Source: Promerops cafer (taxonomy: Eukaryota; Chordata; Aves; Passeriformes; Nectariniidae). Taken from it: a DNA stretch of 64,000 nt. Both the position numbers and the translations under genes were made by a program. The stretch lies in assembly GCA_013398275.1 (NCBI GenBank), contig VZSE01013522.1:568888-632887 (forward strand), read 5' to 3'. Shown here piece by piece: positions 37,118-50,165 of this stretch. The notes under the pieces were generated by a model. It worked only from the letters and a program-made list of their open reading frames with translations. It did not search any database and was not told where the DNA came from. How positions within the stretch are numbered: position 1 is the stretch's first letter; every line of letters starts with the position of its first letter.

Positions 37118-40100
37118 ATAAGGACACACTGGATTCAATCCATTTTCTAGTGCATATCTGCTGATTTTCCTCCTCTTGAGTGGTAATAGTAGTAGCAACA
37201 AAGGTAGGAATTTATGATCATTGCAATCCTGAATCTTGTTCCAAACATTATGAAATCCCCCAAACTATCAGTTTTCCTTTTACCCCATAATTTTCTGAAT
37301 TTTGCCTTTAATTTTTTCATGTTAGCTTGAAAACTATTACTCCTTTTCTTCTCTACCATGCTTCCAATGCAAACTCCAGGCAAGTTACTGCAAAGTCAAG
37401 GAACTCAACCTAGTGTAAAGTGAGGACTAAGGAGAAGATCAGGCCCTGGAGGGGACCAGAAAACCAACCCAATTTTAAAGTCAGATATTTATTTATCCAA
37501 CTAGAACACATTTAGCTCTTCTTGTGTTTCCTCTATCCCCGAAGTATTTCTTGGTAGAAAATCGACAGTTCATGTTTCAGCTCACTTTGTCCATTTGTGA
37601 TGAACTTCACCCTGCACTGGCTGTAGTGAACTGGGTTTGGCTGCTGACTGCAGACAAAAAGGCATCACTGGAAGCAGACACAAAATAAATCTGAAAGGTT
37701 GGAGGGTAGGGCAGCTGGAGGAGAGCAAACACATACCACTGGATGCCAGGAGCACGACACATAGTTGTGGGGAATTCAAAATCTGATTGAAATCCCACAA
37801 GATATCTTTATTTGGCACCATGGCTCATCTTTAATTTCAGCATGAGCATGGTGTCTCAGATTTGGGTCTGCATCTTCAAAATTCATAGAGCTCATGTGTT
37901 CCAGCTCAATCCTACTCTAAGGGAATCTAAGGTTCCCGTTATTTTCCTATAGTTCTCTCTCCCTGCCCTTTCTGGGGACTTTAAAATCTCTCCTTTACTA
38001 GTCCAAGCACACTCAGATTCAAGGATATTATTTCCAAGCTGCATATTTCCAAGAGCTACATGTCACAGAACGTGACGAACACAGAAATCTGTAGCGTGGG
38101 TGGATTTGTGAAAGAAGAGCTTTTGAGTGTGGCCTGCCATTCAACTCTGCACCTGGCAGAGAGGGAAAACAATCCCAGTGAGCCAACTCAAACAAAACAA
38201 AAAGCAGGAATGGAATCAGCAATCTCAGGGCAACTCTTGCCACAACCCTGCTAAAGTTTCACGAATCCCACGTTCCCTGCAGCTGGAAGAGCAGCCAGGT
38301 TTCTGTCACTAACCAAAGCCACCAGCATTTGTGTGACTGGTCACCTCCAGAATGGAGATTATTGAGGTAACGGGCCAGCTCCCTCACTGGGGTAAGGTGG
38401 CATCATGCCAGTCATGACACACCAGCCAAGGATCCAGTCCACGATTTTTTTCATCTTAATAGGCAGATGTGGAATTATTTTGTCTCTGCAATTATTTCTG
38501 ACTAATTCCTGCCATTATACCTCTTTGCATTCAGCACACCCCTGGGGGACAGTAGAAGATTTGTCTGGTGATATCAAGCTAAATTGCCAATCAAAACAGG
38601 GATTATTAATATAACACTGAAAAATATATCTAATTAATTTAATAGTATTTGAAATCCACATTCTGCTCTGCACACACCCACTTCAGTAGTATTTTGAAAA
38701 TAAGTCAATTTTTGGAACAATCTGAAAACAGTGATATTAATAACATTCAGTAAATTGATGGCACACCCTTCCTTGGATGGCTATGTTCACTCCTCACTCC
38801 ATTTCAAAACCAGATGTAGCGGAAATAAGCAGCCCAAGAATGGAGAAGGAAAAATTTTTTGAGATTCAGGGAAAGACTTCCATATGATATTGGTGAAAGG
38901 ACTTGATTTAGTGAGAAGATCAGGAAGAGTGAACAGCAGAGAGCAGAGAAAGCACATGTGCTCTTTTTTACCCTTATAAAACAGAAACAAAGAAACAGCA
39001 GGTAAAGAGGAATGAAAACAAATTCAAAACCAATTAAAAAAAATTCTGTTTCCTGTGCAGCCCACAACCAAGTTATGGAGCTGATTGCTTAATATAAATT
39101 ATCACTGATTTAAGTATTTATAAAGATCCAGAAAGGATTAGTCATTGGCATTGATAACCAAACAATAAGTTAAAACAAAAACTTAAAAATATGGTTGGAC
39201 AAATGCCAGTTATTAACTGCCTGAGATAAAAATACCTCACTGGTGCGAAATGCAATTCCCTGGTTATAGGGTATCATGTAGGGTTTCTTCTGAAGTGTCC
39301 TGGCTGGCTACTGATGGAGGCAGGATATTGGATCAGAAGGGTCATGGATCCCATTTGCTGAAGCAACTCATGATTTCTTATTTGGTGATTCAGGGGGAAG
39401 TAGGTGCAGGGGGTGCCCATCAGGGAGGCACTGAAACAGGCATGAGGAGCATTCTGAGCAGAGATTAGATAAGAAGAAGACACCTAAAAATAAAATGTTC
39501 TTTTTTTGTTAAAAAAATAATGTTTCACATAATGGAGGAAGCTGAGGAATGTGTGTGCTGTGCTGCTGCTCCTCAAATTGTGCCAAGTCATCATCTTGAC
39601 CAAAATTTGCTAGATACCAGTTCAATTTCTGAGCTTTCCTCAAGCGATCACAGATTCTCATTATGAGAAGTTATTCACTGAAAGGTTTAAACGTGGTCAA
39701 AACAGTTTGTGGTAACTTTTGCTTTAAATATTTATATTGTGTGTTCAGCCACTGAGGGTCACCCTCAGATCTGGGTGCTGCTCAGCAAGGTTACCATCAC
39801 CCAGTCACATCAAAACACTTCCCTCTGTCGTTGACATGAGAGAACATTTTCTGAAATCCACAGAAGTCAAGGAAAGGGGGCACATCTACTTCTTCTGACT
39901 ATAAAACGCTAAATTCTGCTGCATGACACCACTGAGAAATCACATTCCTTCAATTTCCCAGATCCTCTTGTCTCTTTTGCCTAGAAGCTGCAACATGTCC
40001 ACAGTCACCCTTGGTACAGAGTGTGGGGTTGTTTTTTCTTGCTGGACCAACTTACTCTATTTTTCCACTCCAAATTCAGTCCTCCTTGGTCAAAAGTTAT

Positions 40101-43059
40101 CTTCAACATAGTTTAATAGCAAGAAACATTCCACAAAGGCTGCACAGCATTATTTTGTTCTTAACATACTGGGAAATGAAGTGTGTGGGTTTTGGATTCT
40201 AGGATCCAGACCATCTGTTAAACCTATCAGAGGTTTGAATTCTAATTTGCTGTTGATTTAAAAATAGTCCCAGCATTACCCTGTCATTTTCTGTAAATTA
40301 TATATTATTTAGTTTGCCATTTTTAAATATTATAGCGTCGTCTTCTCTCTTCTCTTATGGTTTAATTTAGATTCCTTATCATCTGTACTGGTACCATTCT
40401 TCCCTCCCAGTAGCTGATCCTTGCCTCTGTTCTATGCCAGGGAACCTACCTCACTACTCACAAGCTGGCTCAGAAAATGATGCTAATGTTATAATCTGAA
40501 CACAACTTTGTAACAGCTGCAAGATGCCATCTCTGTATAAAAAGCAAAAGCCAACAAAATTCATTTATTCCGTTTATTTCATCAGTTTACCTATAGCTAC
40601 CACACTAATACATCTTGCAGTAAGTTGTGTTACCACTTAAAGGACCAGCAATTAAGGTGTCACTGCCACTGTATTAAACTGACAAGCTTTGGAAAAATTT
40701 TCCTAGAGAGTCACAATCTGCATTTTTCAGAGTGAAGATGGACCTCATTCTCATATTTTATCTTTACCAACAGACTCAGCACATATCATCATGGACTCTG
40801 CCATGGCACTGCCTTCCCACAATGCTAAATATGACCTATTTTCTCAGACTATAAATTATAGGGCTTCAGTTTGCCTCTACTGAGGGTGCAAGAAGTTAGT
40901 CCTGCCCAATATAATCCTAGATTTTTCTGCTGAAAGGGCCATCAGCTCATGCAACAAAAACCCGATGGTTCAGCTTCACTTCAGATTACCTGGATGCTCC
41001 TTTAAAGTTCTTTAGAAATTCCTTTTATTTGTATCACACACATCACAGGAATGGAAGTTGCTGTTTTCAAGCTCCAGTTGCAGCAGTGTCCAGCACAGAC
41101 CCATCCCACAAACAGGGGCAGAAACTGGAAGTGATTTAGGTGAAAAAAAAAAAAACCTGACTCGGCTCAGCTGAGAGAGGGATGGTACAGCAGGGCTCTG
41201 TGAAGATCAGGACATTTTACATTTCCTTGTTGTCTAAACCCAGCCAGGGAAAGACAGACCCAAGGTCCACATTTGACAGTCTTTCTGAAAACAGTGGCAT
41301 ACACAGGTATTTTATTGCCTGGCACATTCCTGCCCCCTCACTTCAGACTCCAGCTAGGAAAGAGCACTTGGCACGAATGGGAATATGTGCATGCTCTATC
41401 TTATTAATTATTTGTAAAACACACACGTCTAAAGCAGCGATTCTCAAACATGGCTAGTGTACAATAAATTTATTTCTCATTACTCAGTTGTATTTTGGTT
41501 TAGCTATCAAAACTGCAGCTGTCATGAATTTGTGTGGCTGCAGATGTGGCCACATTAAAAATGAATTGTGTACAGTGGGTTACATACATGAATTCACAGA
41601 CTGAGCAGGGTGGTGGATAGACAACAGGTGAAAAAAAGAAGAAAAAAATAAATAAATAGCAATCTGAAAATTCTTGGGAGTTTATTTAATGCTTAAGATG
41701 ATGATTTTTTTAATAGTTATCAATCCCAAACTAAGGCATCTTGGAGTTATCATCCCTGCATGTGCAGAGCCAACTCTAGCTCTCAGGCACACTGAAACCA
41801 AACTCAACATCTGTGTAACATTCACTGTAGAGAACTGACCTACTGCAAACTCTAATCCTCAGGGTAGTTCCATCCCTGACATCTAAGTTCTCCAATTAAA
41901 GATGTCTAAAAATTCAGGGATCATCACCAATAATCAAACTAAAGGGATATTACTAGACGCAAAAGCAGCCCTAAGCCCCCCCACAACCAAAACAAAACAC
42001 TGCTTCAAGTGTCAGTACCCCTAAAGGTTTGACAATTTTGTCTCATGAGAGTTTATAATGGTTTATAATTCAAAAAACTTGTCATATCTTAAAAATTATA
42101 GACCGTAAGCCTTTCCAATTGGAAAGATCAAGAGTCACAGTTTGGTCTTCTTTTCTAGGGCAGCCTTAGAAAGGACATCTTTATTACATGAAGTGTTTTG
42201 AGGATTACAACCAAAAGCTATCATCTACTGACCCTAGCACTGGAAATGCCAAAAATTCCTGCCACTGAGCCTGTTAGTCACAGAACCTCTGGACTGCCGG
42301 CAAAGATTGGTGCATCTCCCAGAAGTCCAAATTACCATATTTTTCCACATAATTTTAGATCTCCAGTTACAGATTTGAAGACTCTTAATTCGCCAGCCAC
42401 TCTGCCTTTCCACGTCACGGGAACACAACACAAGCTGACAGAAGTGCCTGTCCACATTTAATGAAGATGCATTTGGAGTCGGGAGTGAGACTTCTAGGAA
42501 ATGTACAACAAGGAATTCAGCAGGGCTGGTTCTGTGAAGCTCATGTGACAAGATACATCTATGCTGACAAAGAAATTACCCGGGAGAAATCACCAATGAA
42601 ACTTGTTTCACCCTGCCCATTCCTCCAGGGAATTAAAGGCCAAGAAGGAAAACAGCAAACTGGAAGAACCCAAACAAGAACTGCACAGATAACGAGGGCA
42701 AGGAAAACAAGCCCTGTGGCAATGAGAAGACAAACAGGGCTTTGCCAGCTTTTCTGATGAGTTTAATTCTCTCCATGGCTCAACTCAACCTTACAGTGGC
42801 TTCTAATACCTGATGTGCCAAACTTCAGCTGCACACAGACGGCTGAAAGCCCCAGGGACTAGAGCTGGGCAGGGTAGCTCTGATGAATGCCCTGCCCAGG
42901 AGGCTCAGCCCTGTCCCACGGAGCTGGAGCCAGCTCCAACAGCCACCCCCAGCCTCATTCCTGGGCTGGCATTTGCCTAAAATCAGAGGCAGACACAAGA
43001 GGGCTGCGGCAACACATGGTGGTGGCCTCCAGCAGACTCTTTAAACCATAAGTGTACAT
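37118..43059. other. unique non-coding sequence, no gene seen
   Basis: This long AT-leaning stretch has only short overlapping frames (105 codons or fewer). A-rich simple tracts lie at 41143-41155 and 41631-41659. A small tandem duplication of 'gtttataat' lies at 42050-42069. 'gatcaggccctgga' near 37438 echoes the ancient repeat at 32.2 kb but is too short to call. No gene or recent transposon was recognised. Confidence 0.5.
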
Positions 43060-43420
43060 TAAGACTTTGTTTTGGCCAGACTCTCCTTTGGGTGGTTTAT
43101 TTTTACTACTTTTTAATTACTCTAATTGAAGGGGGAATATTTCCCTACATTTCTGCCATTCGGCCGCTTCACCTCCTCCCACCCGCTGCTCCCTTTGAGT
43201 CTGTGCCTGCAAACACCACTGTTAGTCATATTTCTGTGTTAGGGTAAAGCCTGCTCGGGCCTCCCCCCTCCCTTAATTCTGTTGGAAAATAGAGAACAGA
43301 TGAATTTCATTAACTCCCTCAGCTTGTAGGTTGACACACCCTACGACTCGTAAACACAGGGATTAGCAAAGTCCTTCTAATAAACAGAGGAGTTAAAAAA
43401 AAGATCTGTCCACTATTTGT
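43060..43420. promoter_or_regulatory. candidate enhancer-like conserved block
   Basis: The block is repeat-free, with 'tttgttttggccagactctc', paired homeodomain-type cores in 'ctttttaattactctaattg', 'cattcggccgcttcacctcc', and later 'tttcattaactccctcagc'. Frames are broken throughout. The mix of CpG-containing words and ATTA cores in the absence of decay-type sequence is compatible with a conserved regulatory element. This is inference only. Confidence 0.35.
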
Positions 43421-44575
43421 TTAAGGGATTTTGTGTTTACAAAGGAGAGGGGAGCATAGGGGAGCAAACCTGCTGTTTAGCCCTGGTGGAAGGAGAGAGA
43501 ATGGCTCAGAATAAGGAGAAAGGCTTTCCTCACACACACTCAGAGTTTAAAGCAGTCACCTCCACACAAAGGCTGAAACCATGGCACCTTCTCAATCCTT
43601 CACAAACTCTTGAAAAGACTAGAGCATCTAGTTTGCAGTAAGATTGTTTGTTACAATCTAGAGCATTCTTGTTTGCTGGAAACTACAGCTAAGACCCAGA
43701 CCTGCACTGTAGTCTTGATAGGTAATTAACTGGAATGATTTAATTGCTTCTGTGTACGCATTCAGCTGAACAGCAGAAAGCAGCACTGCCCATTCTGGCC
43801 CATGAAGGAAGGTGAGGGGCCTTTGAGCTCTGGGACCTGGTGGGAAGGAGCAGGCTCTCCAGAGTAACTCAGGAAGCATTCAGCACCTGCTTCGCTAACG
43901 CAGAACAGGCTTCCAAATCCCCCGCAGATTTTTTGCTCAACATTTGATATCCATTTTTCACATCCAATTATTAATCTGCATACACTGAATTCTATGGTTT
44001 CTGCAGATCTGCCTGATTATTTAAGCCCTGAAATAAGAAGGCAGAAAATGAGAGAGAAAATGAAGATCTGATTCCCAGATGGATGCTAAAACAGGGAGGG
44101 AGGTGGGGGCACACAGACTACGTCATTATAATTCAGGATATTTATTTCTTGTTCTGCAGCTTTACTAAATAAGAATTTGGATCAGAAGAGGCAGGGTAGT
44201 TTGGGATTTAGTAGTGATTTCTGTGAATGACCATAATTACTGCAAGTTCTCAACACTGAAGCCCCACATTTCAAGGTCTTCCCCATCCTGTTATTCAGAA
44301 CAATTGGCCTGATTTTACATTTCAACTCTTAGAGGAAGAACCACACTTTAACAAATCTAATACTGCTGATATAATGGAGTGCCTTTTATTTTTAATGCCA
44401 TCAGGATTTTGGGCATTCCCAAAAATAGTGAAAGTGAAGAAGTGTAAAACATAATCTGAGAGGTCATCTGTAAAAAGACACTTCTATGCATAACCTCAGG
44501 TCCTTCTGGCCAGGAGAATAAAACTCATACAGTTTTTTGTGTACATCAGTCTTTTCACTAAGGCCTTTTGAATTT
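43421..44575. other. unique non-coding sequence, no gene seen
   Basis: Only short frames occur. 'ggcctgattttacatttcaa' near 44308 faintly recalls old amniote repeats but is not enough for a call. Confidence 0.5.
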
Positions 44576-44606
44576 TCATCCTCCCCTCCTTCCTCCCCCT
44601 CTTCCC
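44576..44606. repeat. pyrimidine-rich (CT) tract
   Basis: About 30 bases of nearly pure C/T lie on the plus strand. Confidence 0.8.
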
Positions 44607-44779
44607 AAATAAACAAGTCTATTCCTCTTTTAAAAACGTTTTCATTTTCTGATAAGGAATCAGATCCTGAAAAGGTCAGAAGCAGTACCAGCAGATTAGT
44701 AGGTGCTTCCACTGATTGCAACTGGGTTATGCAAAACACATCTCATTTCCTTTGAGCTCTCAAGCCAAGGTTTGAATAC

Positions 44780-45190
44780 AGAGAGTGAGCAAATATAGCA
44801 GCACAGCTGCTTTAAGCTTCCTCCGATCCTCACTCATAATGCACAAGTGGTGCTCCTGCACCAAACTGTGCTGCGATCAAAACCAGCTGATCCTGAGTTT
44901 ATCAGGACGCTACTGTTCAAATTGCACTTGAGTTTTTACATTTTCCCCTGGTATGTTTTACGGGGCCCTTGTAAATCGGATGAAATGCTGGAGCAGCTAT
45001 GGCTGTGTTGCTAATGCGTCCCTGCACAATTTCTCCTGATGCTCTCCTCTGCCTCACGTGGTCCTGCCTGCCTCTAACTCTGCGCTAAAGGAATCATTTA
45101 TCCTGTTCATTCCTTGTTTCTGTTGCTCAGAGATGGACACCTAAAACCCCCTTTGCGTGCAAATCACAGAGTGCTTATCACTCATTAAGA
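44780..45190. promoter_or_regulatory. candidate conserved non-coding block
   Basis: A repeat-free segment with 'agctgctttaagcttcctcc', 'cactcataatgcacaagtgg', 'gttttacggggcccttgtaa' and 'gcgtgcaaatcacagagtgc'. No frame longer than background was seen. Constraint is suggested only by composition. Confidence 0.28.
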
Positions 45191-46199
45191 GCAAATGACA
45201 GAAAAGAACTTAAACTGCAAAGCAAGGCAATTTAAATAATTCTTTAAGACTTGGTTTAACACACTCTGCAACTCAAAACAACAATATGGGCAGAAGCCAC
45301 TTTTAGAGAAATTCAATTTCTTTATCCTATCAGAGATACAGAAAAAGGTGGGTATGAAGGCCTCACTAGCTAGATGACACGTAAAGTTCAACCCACACAC
45401 TGGCTCACCTTGGGTAGTTTCAGGTCACATACAGCCAGCTTAATTCACGGAAAAGACGACAATTTTTAGTTCTGAGCTTTAGAAAGTGTATGTTAACAGC
45501 TGCCTAGAAACTCTGAAGTGAATGTCTAAGATCAGTTTCTGGTCTCCTAACCCTGCCTGGCTGCCTGTGGACCCAGCTCACTACTTCCCAGCTTGGGATG
45601 TGAGCCCATCCCTTCTGCAGAACAGGCTCAGGAGAGCTTTCCTATTTTCATGGCAAGTTCTGATCTGATGATCACATGCCTTCAACAAAAAGCATCCACC
45701 ATCTGCAGTGTGTCTAAGAGCAGGTGTTAACTTCCAGTTCAAACCATGCTGCTTGGAAACTCCTTGAGCATCAGCTGCAGAGAACCTTCTTATAGTTAAA
45801 ACCCTCTTTAGCTCACAGGACACTGCAGCAATAAGGTCACCTGGCCCAGACCAGACTGAGGGGTTTTCTGATGGCAGCAGTGGGAAGCATGTTTTCAAGG
45901 CTGAGTTGTGTTCCAGCAGCTACTACCAGATCCTATTTACAGGAGCTGCTGTTTTAAGCATGCAGTGATTGTGTCTCTGATACTCCATAACACTAAATGT
46001 GCCTGGTTCACCTGCCATGGCAGAGACAACAAGCAAAGCTGTTAAATTGCCCTCCTTGAACTTACAAACCTCTCCTAAGCAACATCTCTGCACATGAGCA
46101 GCTTTGCTCCAGCTGAAACAGCTCTGCTTACCCATGTTAAACCTGCCATGCAGGACACCATTTCCTTTTATTTTCTCCCCATAAACAGTTAAATTATTT
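45191..46199. other. unique non-coding sequence, no gene seen
   Basis: Minus-strand frames of 70-105 codons show no recognisable domain. No repeats were identified. Confidence 0.5.
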
Positions 46200-46224
46200 A
46201 AAAAAAAAAAAAAAAGAAAAGAAA
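46200..46224. repeat. poly-A tract
   Basis: Sixteen A are followed by GAAAAGAAA. No SINE or LINE body was recognised upstream. Confidence 0.93.
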
Positions 46225-46674
46225 CATTTTCTTGAGTGGTTGCAGGTCACTCTGGATCAGCGAGGTTTAACTTTAGTGTGTTGTGATGAAATATTAATAC
46301 TGAGTCAGTGTGTTTATTTCTTCAAGCGTCTGGAGCCACTGAGTGTTTATGCCTCAAGATTAGCAGGAAGTGTGCCCATGCATAGGATCCCTGTACTTGG
46401 AAAGTCTGAGATTTCAACATTTGAAGACTGTCCACAGCAAATCAGCTGCATCGGATTGTGTGTCAGTTCTGCTGTGAGACAGAGAGCTGTTCCCACACGA
46501 TTTCAACCCCATAACGAACCAACAGATTGTCAGGTTAATAGCAGTGCTAGCAAGGCATGTCTCAGTCCCTTCATTTCTGCTGCAAAGTATTCAGACTTAT
46601 CTGGAGCAAGCAAAATTAGGACATAAACTTACTACTGGCAGCCGAGATGGTAAGAGAGTCCCAATTTATTCTTT

Positions 46675-47031
46675 GTGACAGCAAATACCCTCTGGTCAGG
46701 TACAGCTTGCTTTGTGTTTCAGCATCTAAGAGGTTACCTGTCCAAAAGAGAAAAAGCCAGTTCTCTAAGTTTTGAGGAAATAAATGAACTCATCCCATGG
46801 TTAATGAACACAGTTTGGCAGATTATAAAAGCTTCCCCCAGTGCCTCCTGTACGACGCAGCAGCAGCAGCAGCCGCTCGGAGAGGTGGGGCCGGGGGAAT
46901 TGTTTGCACAGAAGGCTGGGACAGGAGGGCTGAACCAGTGCCAGGAAATCTATAGCCTCCCTCAAAGCCAGCCCGCACCACTTCACTCCATAAACATGAG
47001 GCACAGGAAGCCACTTGCCTTTCCCATTTGA
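46675..47031 (+). other. open frame of 118 codons over a CAG repeat, coding status doubtful
   Basis: The frame contains a pure (CAG)5 at 46858-46872 that would encode five glutamines, followed by Pro/Gly/Gln-rich sequence. It has no recognisable domain, and minus-strand frames of 63-67 codons cover the same bases. No convincing splice acceptor and donor pair frames it. It could be a conserved non-coding element or chance. I do not call a gene. Confidence 0.25.
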
Positions 47032-48479
47032 AAGGTTAGAAGGGTCCTAAAGGAAGGGCAAGCGTAGGAGCAAAGGCAAACGTAGAGGAAAAAGGATACT
47101 GCAACATCCTGCCCCAGTCTCACAGTGTGGATGGGGGCAGATCCACTTCCCTTGTTCCTACAACAAGTGGAAACAGGATTTGTGTTTTGGCTGAGAGTCT
47201 CTCTCATGTCATTTACATGGGGCCATCTCAGAATCAGTCTTTTTAGGTGGGTGTTTCTCTAAATGGATGAGTCACAAAACCAAGGTCCTGGCCCCACAGC
47301 AATGCTCAGTCTAGATTTCCTTGCTGTAGTTTTCAGTCTGGCACTGACAATTAGTGCCAAAGCAGCTGGAGCTGCTTGAAAGGAAATGCAAGTGACTGGA
47401 CCAATTTGCCTTTGCTGCACAGGAGGAAATGCAGCACAGTGCATTACTTATTATGCCAAGCAATTTTCCTGCAAACAGGAGCCCAGGATGACCTTCTGAG
47501 AGGAATAGAAAATGTTAGCGTGGTGAGAGGAGCTCCCAGACATGAGACATTCCTCTTATGGGACACAAGGAATCTCTGCATGGGGATCCTGCTGAGGAGG
47601 TGGCTCACCCTGACTGCAATAGAGTGTGACCAAGGGGGACAGAGGAAAGTCAGCACTGGTTGTCATGGCAGGGACACACAGGTTTCAGAGGAAGGCTCAG
47701 TGCAGCAAAATCAGCCTGTTTGCTCCCATGTCTGTGCTCATGTTTGACATTCGAGCCTGACACAGAGCTGACGTGAACATGAGGTTCCAACTGGCTGAGT
47801 TCATGTCTAGTGGATCCTTGCTGATGTTATGCAGCAGTTTCCTAAAACACTTGATGATGATTCAATACTTCACCAACTGCTATCTAGTCTATAGACACAG
47901 TGGTGTAGAGGATTTTTAATTCTAGTCCAATTATGTAAAAAAAAAAAATTAATGAGCATGATTAAAAAATTGATCATCTCTAGTACAAGAAAGCCTTAAG
48001 TCAATAAATATTCCTTTCTAAAGAATGGTGCCAACTTCACAGACATTATACACACCTCAGTGTCTATTAAACTAATTTATACCTGCAGTATACAGCTGTG
48101 TAAATTTGAGAGCAAACAGAGATGCTGCTGGGATCCTAGAGAACTGCAATCATTAAGACAAAAGTATGGTGTTCAGAATGGGGGCTGGTTCTGCCCTTTC
48201 TAGAATTCTTTTACCTACCTGAAAAAGAGGGCTGAGGCAAATATTCAGGCCCCTTTTAGATCCTCTCCAAAAATAAAGATATGTGTGTAGGCAGACCTAC
48301 AAAGAGATTATCTCTGCTTGACATAAACATTGGCAGTGGAAGTAGTGAGACGCACACACAAAGAGGAAAAAATAAATTAGATAAGTCATAATAGTACTAC
48401 AATAAAACTATAACGCAGGAGACTGCTCCAGGCATTTGACATGCATCTTAGCACTTTTAATGAGGGAAAACAAAAGACT
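47032..48479. other. unique non-coding sequence, no gene seen
   Basis: A 123-codon plus frame at 47376-47747 overlaps minus-strand frames and has no domain. A short poly-A lies at 47938-47949. No transposon was recognised. Confidence 0.5.
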
Positions 48480-48760
48480 CAACGTGCATCCTCAAGAGCC
48501 TGTGTGTGTGAGAGAGGCAGAGCAGGGGGAGGAGGATGCAGGGGGAGGCTCGCAGGGCGCAGGGGAGGAGGATGCTGCTCACTGAGGCCCATCAGGTAGC
48601 TGTAAATCTGCCCCGCCGGGCGCTCCCGCCTCGCTCCTCACGCTACATTAGGCTCGCTGTACTCCCCCCGGTTTATGGAGGGCTGTGGTGCTAAATGAGC
48701 TAGAACAAGAGCTGTGCTATCAGGGGATCTGGTGGCTGTCTCCTCCACGCAGCTCCTCTA
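48480..48760. promoter_or_regulatory. G-rich then CpG-containing block, candidate regulatory element
   Basis: The left part (48505-48575) is purine- and G-rich and holds a near-duplicate of 'gcaggggaggaggatgc' (48522-48539 and 48559-48575) with several G-runs. The right part has a local cluster of CpGs ('ctgccccgccgggcgctccc', 'cgcctcgctcctcacgctac') in an otherwise CpG-poor region, and then 'ggtttatggagggctgtggt'. This is compatible with a small CpG island or conserved element. No transcript can be deduced. Confidence 0.4.
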
Positions 48761-49854
48761 AGTGAGGCTGTCTCCATTCCTCTCTCTCTGTGCCAGGAAA
48801 AAAGCCCCACGCCCACCCCCCAAATTGCTGTGCAAGTGATTCGTGCACACCCCAAGTTTCTGGGCCTGCTTTCGGCATGCCAGGCTCCGGGAAAAGTGTT
48901 ATTTGTCTCAGCTGTCACTAAAAGGCAGTTGTGCGACTTCTCTCAATTTGTTAGTCTATGTTTTGTAGAGAAGCAGAGCATCTGCAATTTCCTACCAAAT
49001 CCCTGGCACTTTTGGATGGACAGGCCACATGGCAGCATTCTTTGGAAAAGCAGAAAGATGTGCAATCATACCTTAAACCCAAGGCTGGAGCATAACCCAA
49101 AGCTGCTGCTTCCCTCTGGTATTCTCAGCTCCTCCCAGAACCAGTTTTCATCTTTTCCCTCACCATTCTTCAGTTGCCTCCTGACCTTTTAGTATTTCAA
49201 ATTGATTCATTTTTTATTTTCTTTAACTAAAAGTCATAATTCAGCCGTTGCTGTATTATTTTCATGCCTTAAAAGACCAAGAACAAGTTTTGCACAAGTG
49301 CGTGGGCCATGCAGGAATATTGGTGGGCAAAAATCCAAAACCAAATCATTTGCCAGACATTCATAACATTTCAAAACATGTTTTCATGTCACACGGGGGC
49401 AAAAATTCAGAATGTTTTAATGGAAATATAAGAAATGAGATGGGATATTAGAGTAAACCAGTGCTCTGTACATTTTTAATGTAGTGAATGTGGTTTCAAG
49501 TTCCTTCTGGAAGCTAAAAATGTAGCTTCAACCTTTGATTTTCAGAGCACTCCATTGTGGGACTCTAATTTGTCTGATAGCTGCTCAGTTCTGACCAATA
49601 TTATGAAAAGACCACTATAACAACCACGCCACTGTCTGCATTAGGAACAGGTATCTGCACTGACAAAACCACACATAAAAAGAAAAATACAATCTGAACC
49701 CAAGTTACAGGATGATCAACTTAGAACTAACTACCACATCTTGGAGAATTCATTGTGTTTTTGTCCAAATCTAACCAATGCTTAGCTGTAGATGAAAAGC
49801 AAAGGGAAAGTTGGAAATTAAGAAAGAAAAAACACTTCCTTTTATGACCATTGG
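48761..49854. other. unique non-coding sequence, no gene seen
   Basis: Plus-strand frames of 120 and 67 codons show no recognisable domain. No repeats were recognised. Confidence 0.5.
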
Positions 49855-50165
49855 CTCCAATATTGAGTACTAGATGCAGTTCTGGTTGCCTCAGCAGAAC
49901 TGCAAAAAGTACATCAGACAAAGAAATAGGCACAGAGATCTCCAGGAAGGACTGGACAGACTAAACAGACTCCTAGAAAAGAAGGATGACTAAGGAGGGA
50001 TTACAATAGAGGTCAGCAAAACCAGAGATCAGTAATAACTCCAATTCCATCAATTGTACTGGACTGTTATTAGGAAACATTCAGTGGCTCTAATCCAGGA
50101 AGAACTTGATTATCCAATGAAATAGGAGGTTTCAAGCTGCAAAAGAAAGGATGTTTTTATCTTGT
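49855..50165 (+). mobile_element. ancient CR1-type LINE fragment
   Basis: Ordered landmarks match the 3' portion of old CR1/L3-type LINEs known from turtles and crocodilians: 'gatgcagttctggttgcctc', 'gaaaagaaggatgactaagg', 'agggattacaatagaggtc', 'ccaatgaaataggaggtttc' and 'gcaaaagaaaggatgttttt'. These correspond to the 'gtgcagttctggtcgccc', 'gactaaggggggatatgata', 'gaggtctataaaatc', and 'cccaatgaaattaatagg...aggttt' landmarks. The copy is heavily mutated, with no intact frame. It is clearly older than the 53.8-kb CR1 copy. Confidence 0.78.
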
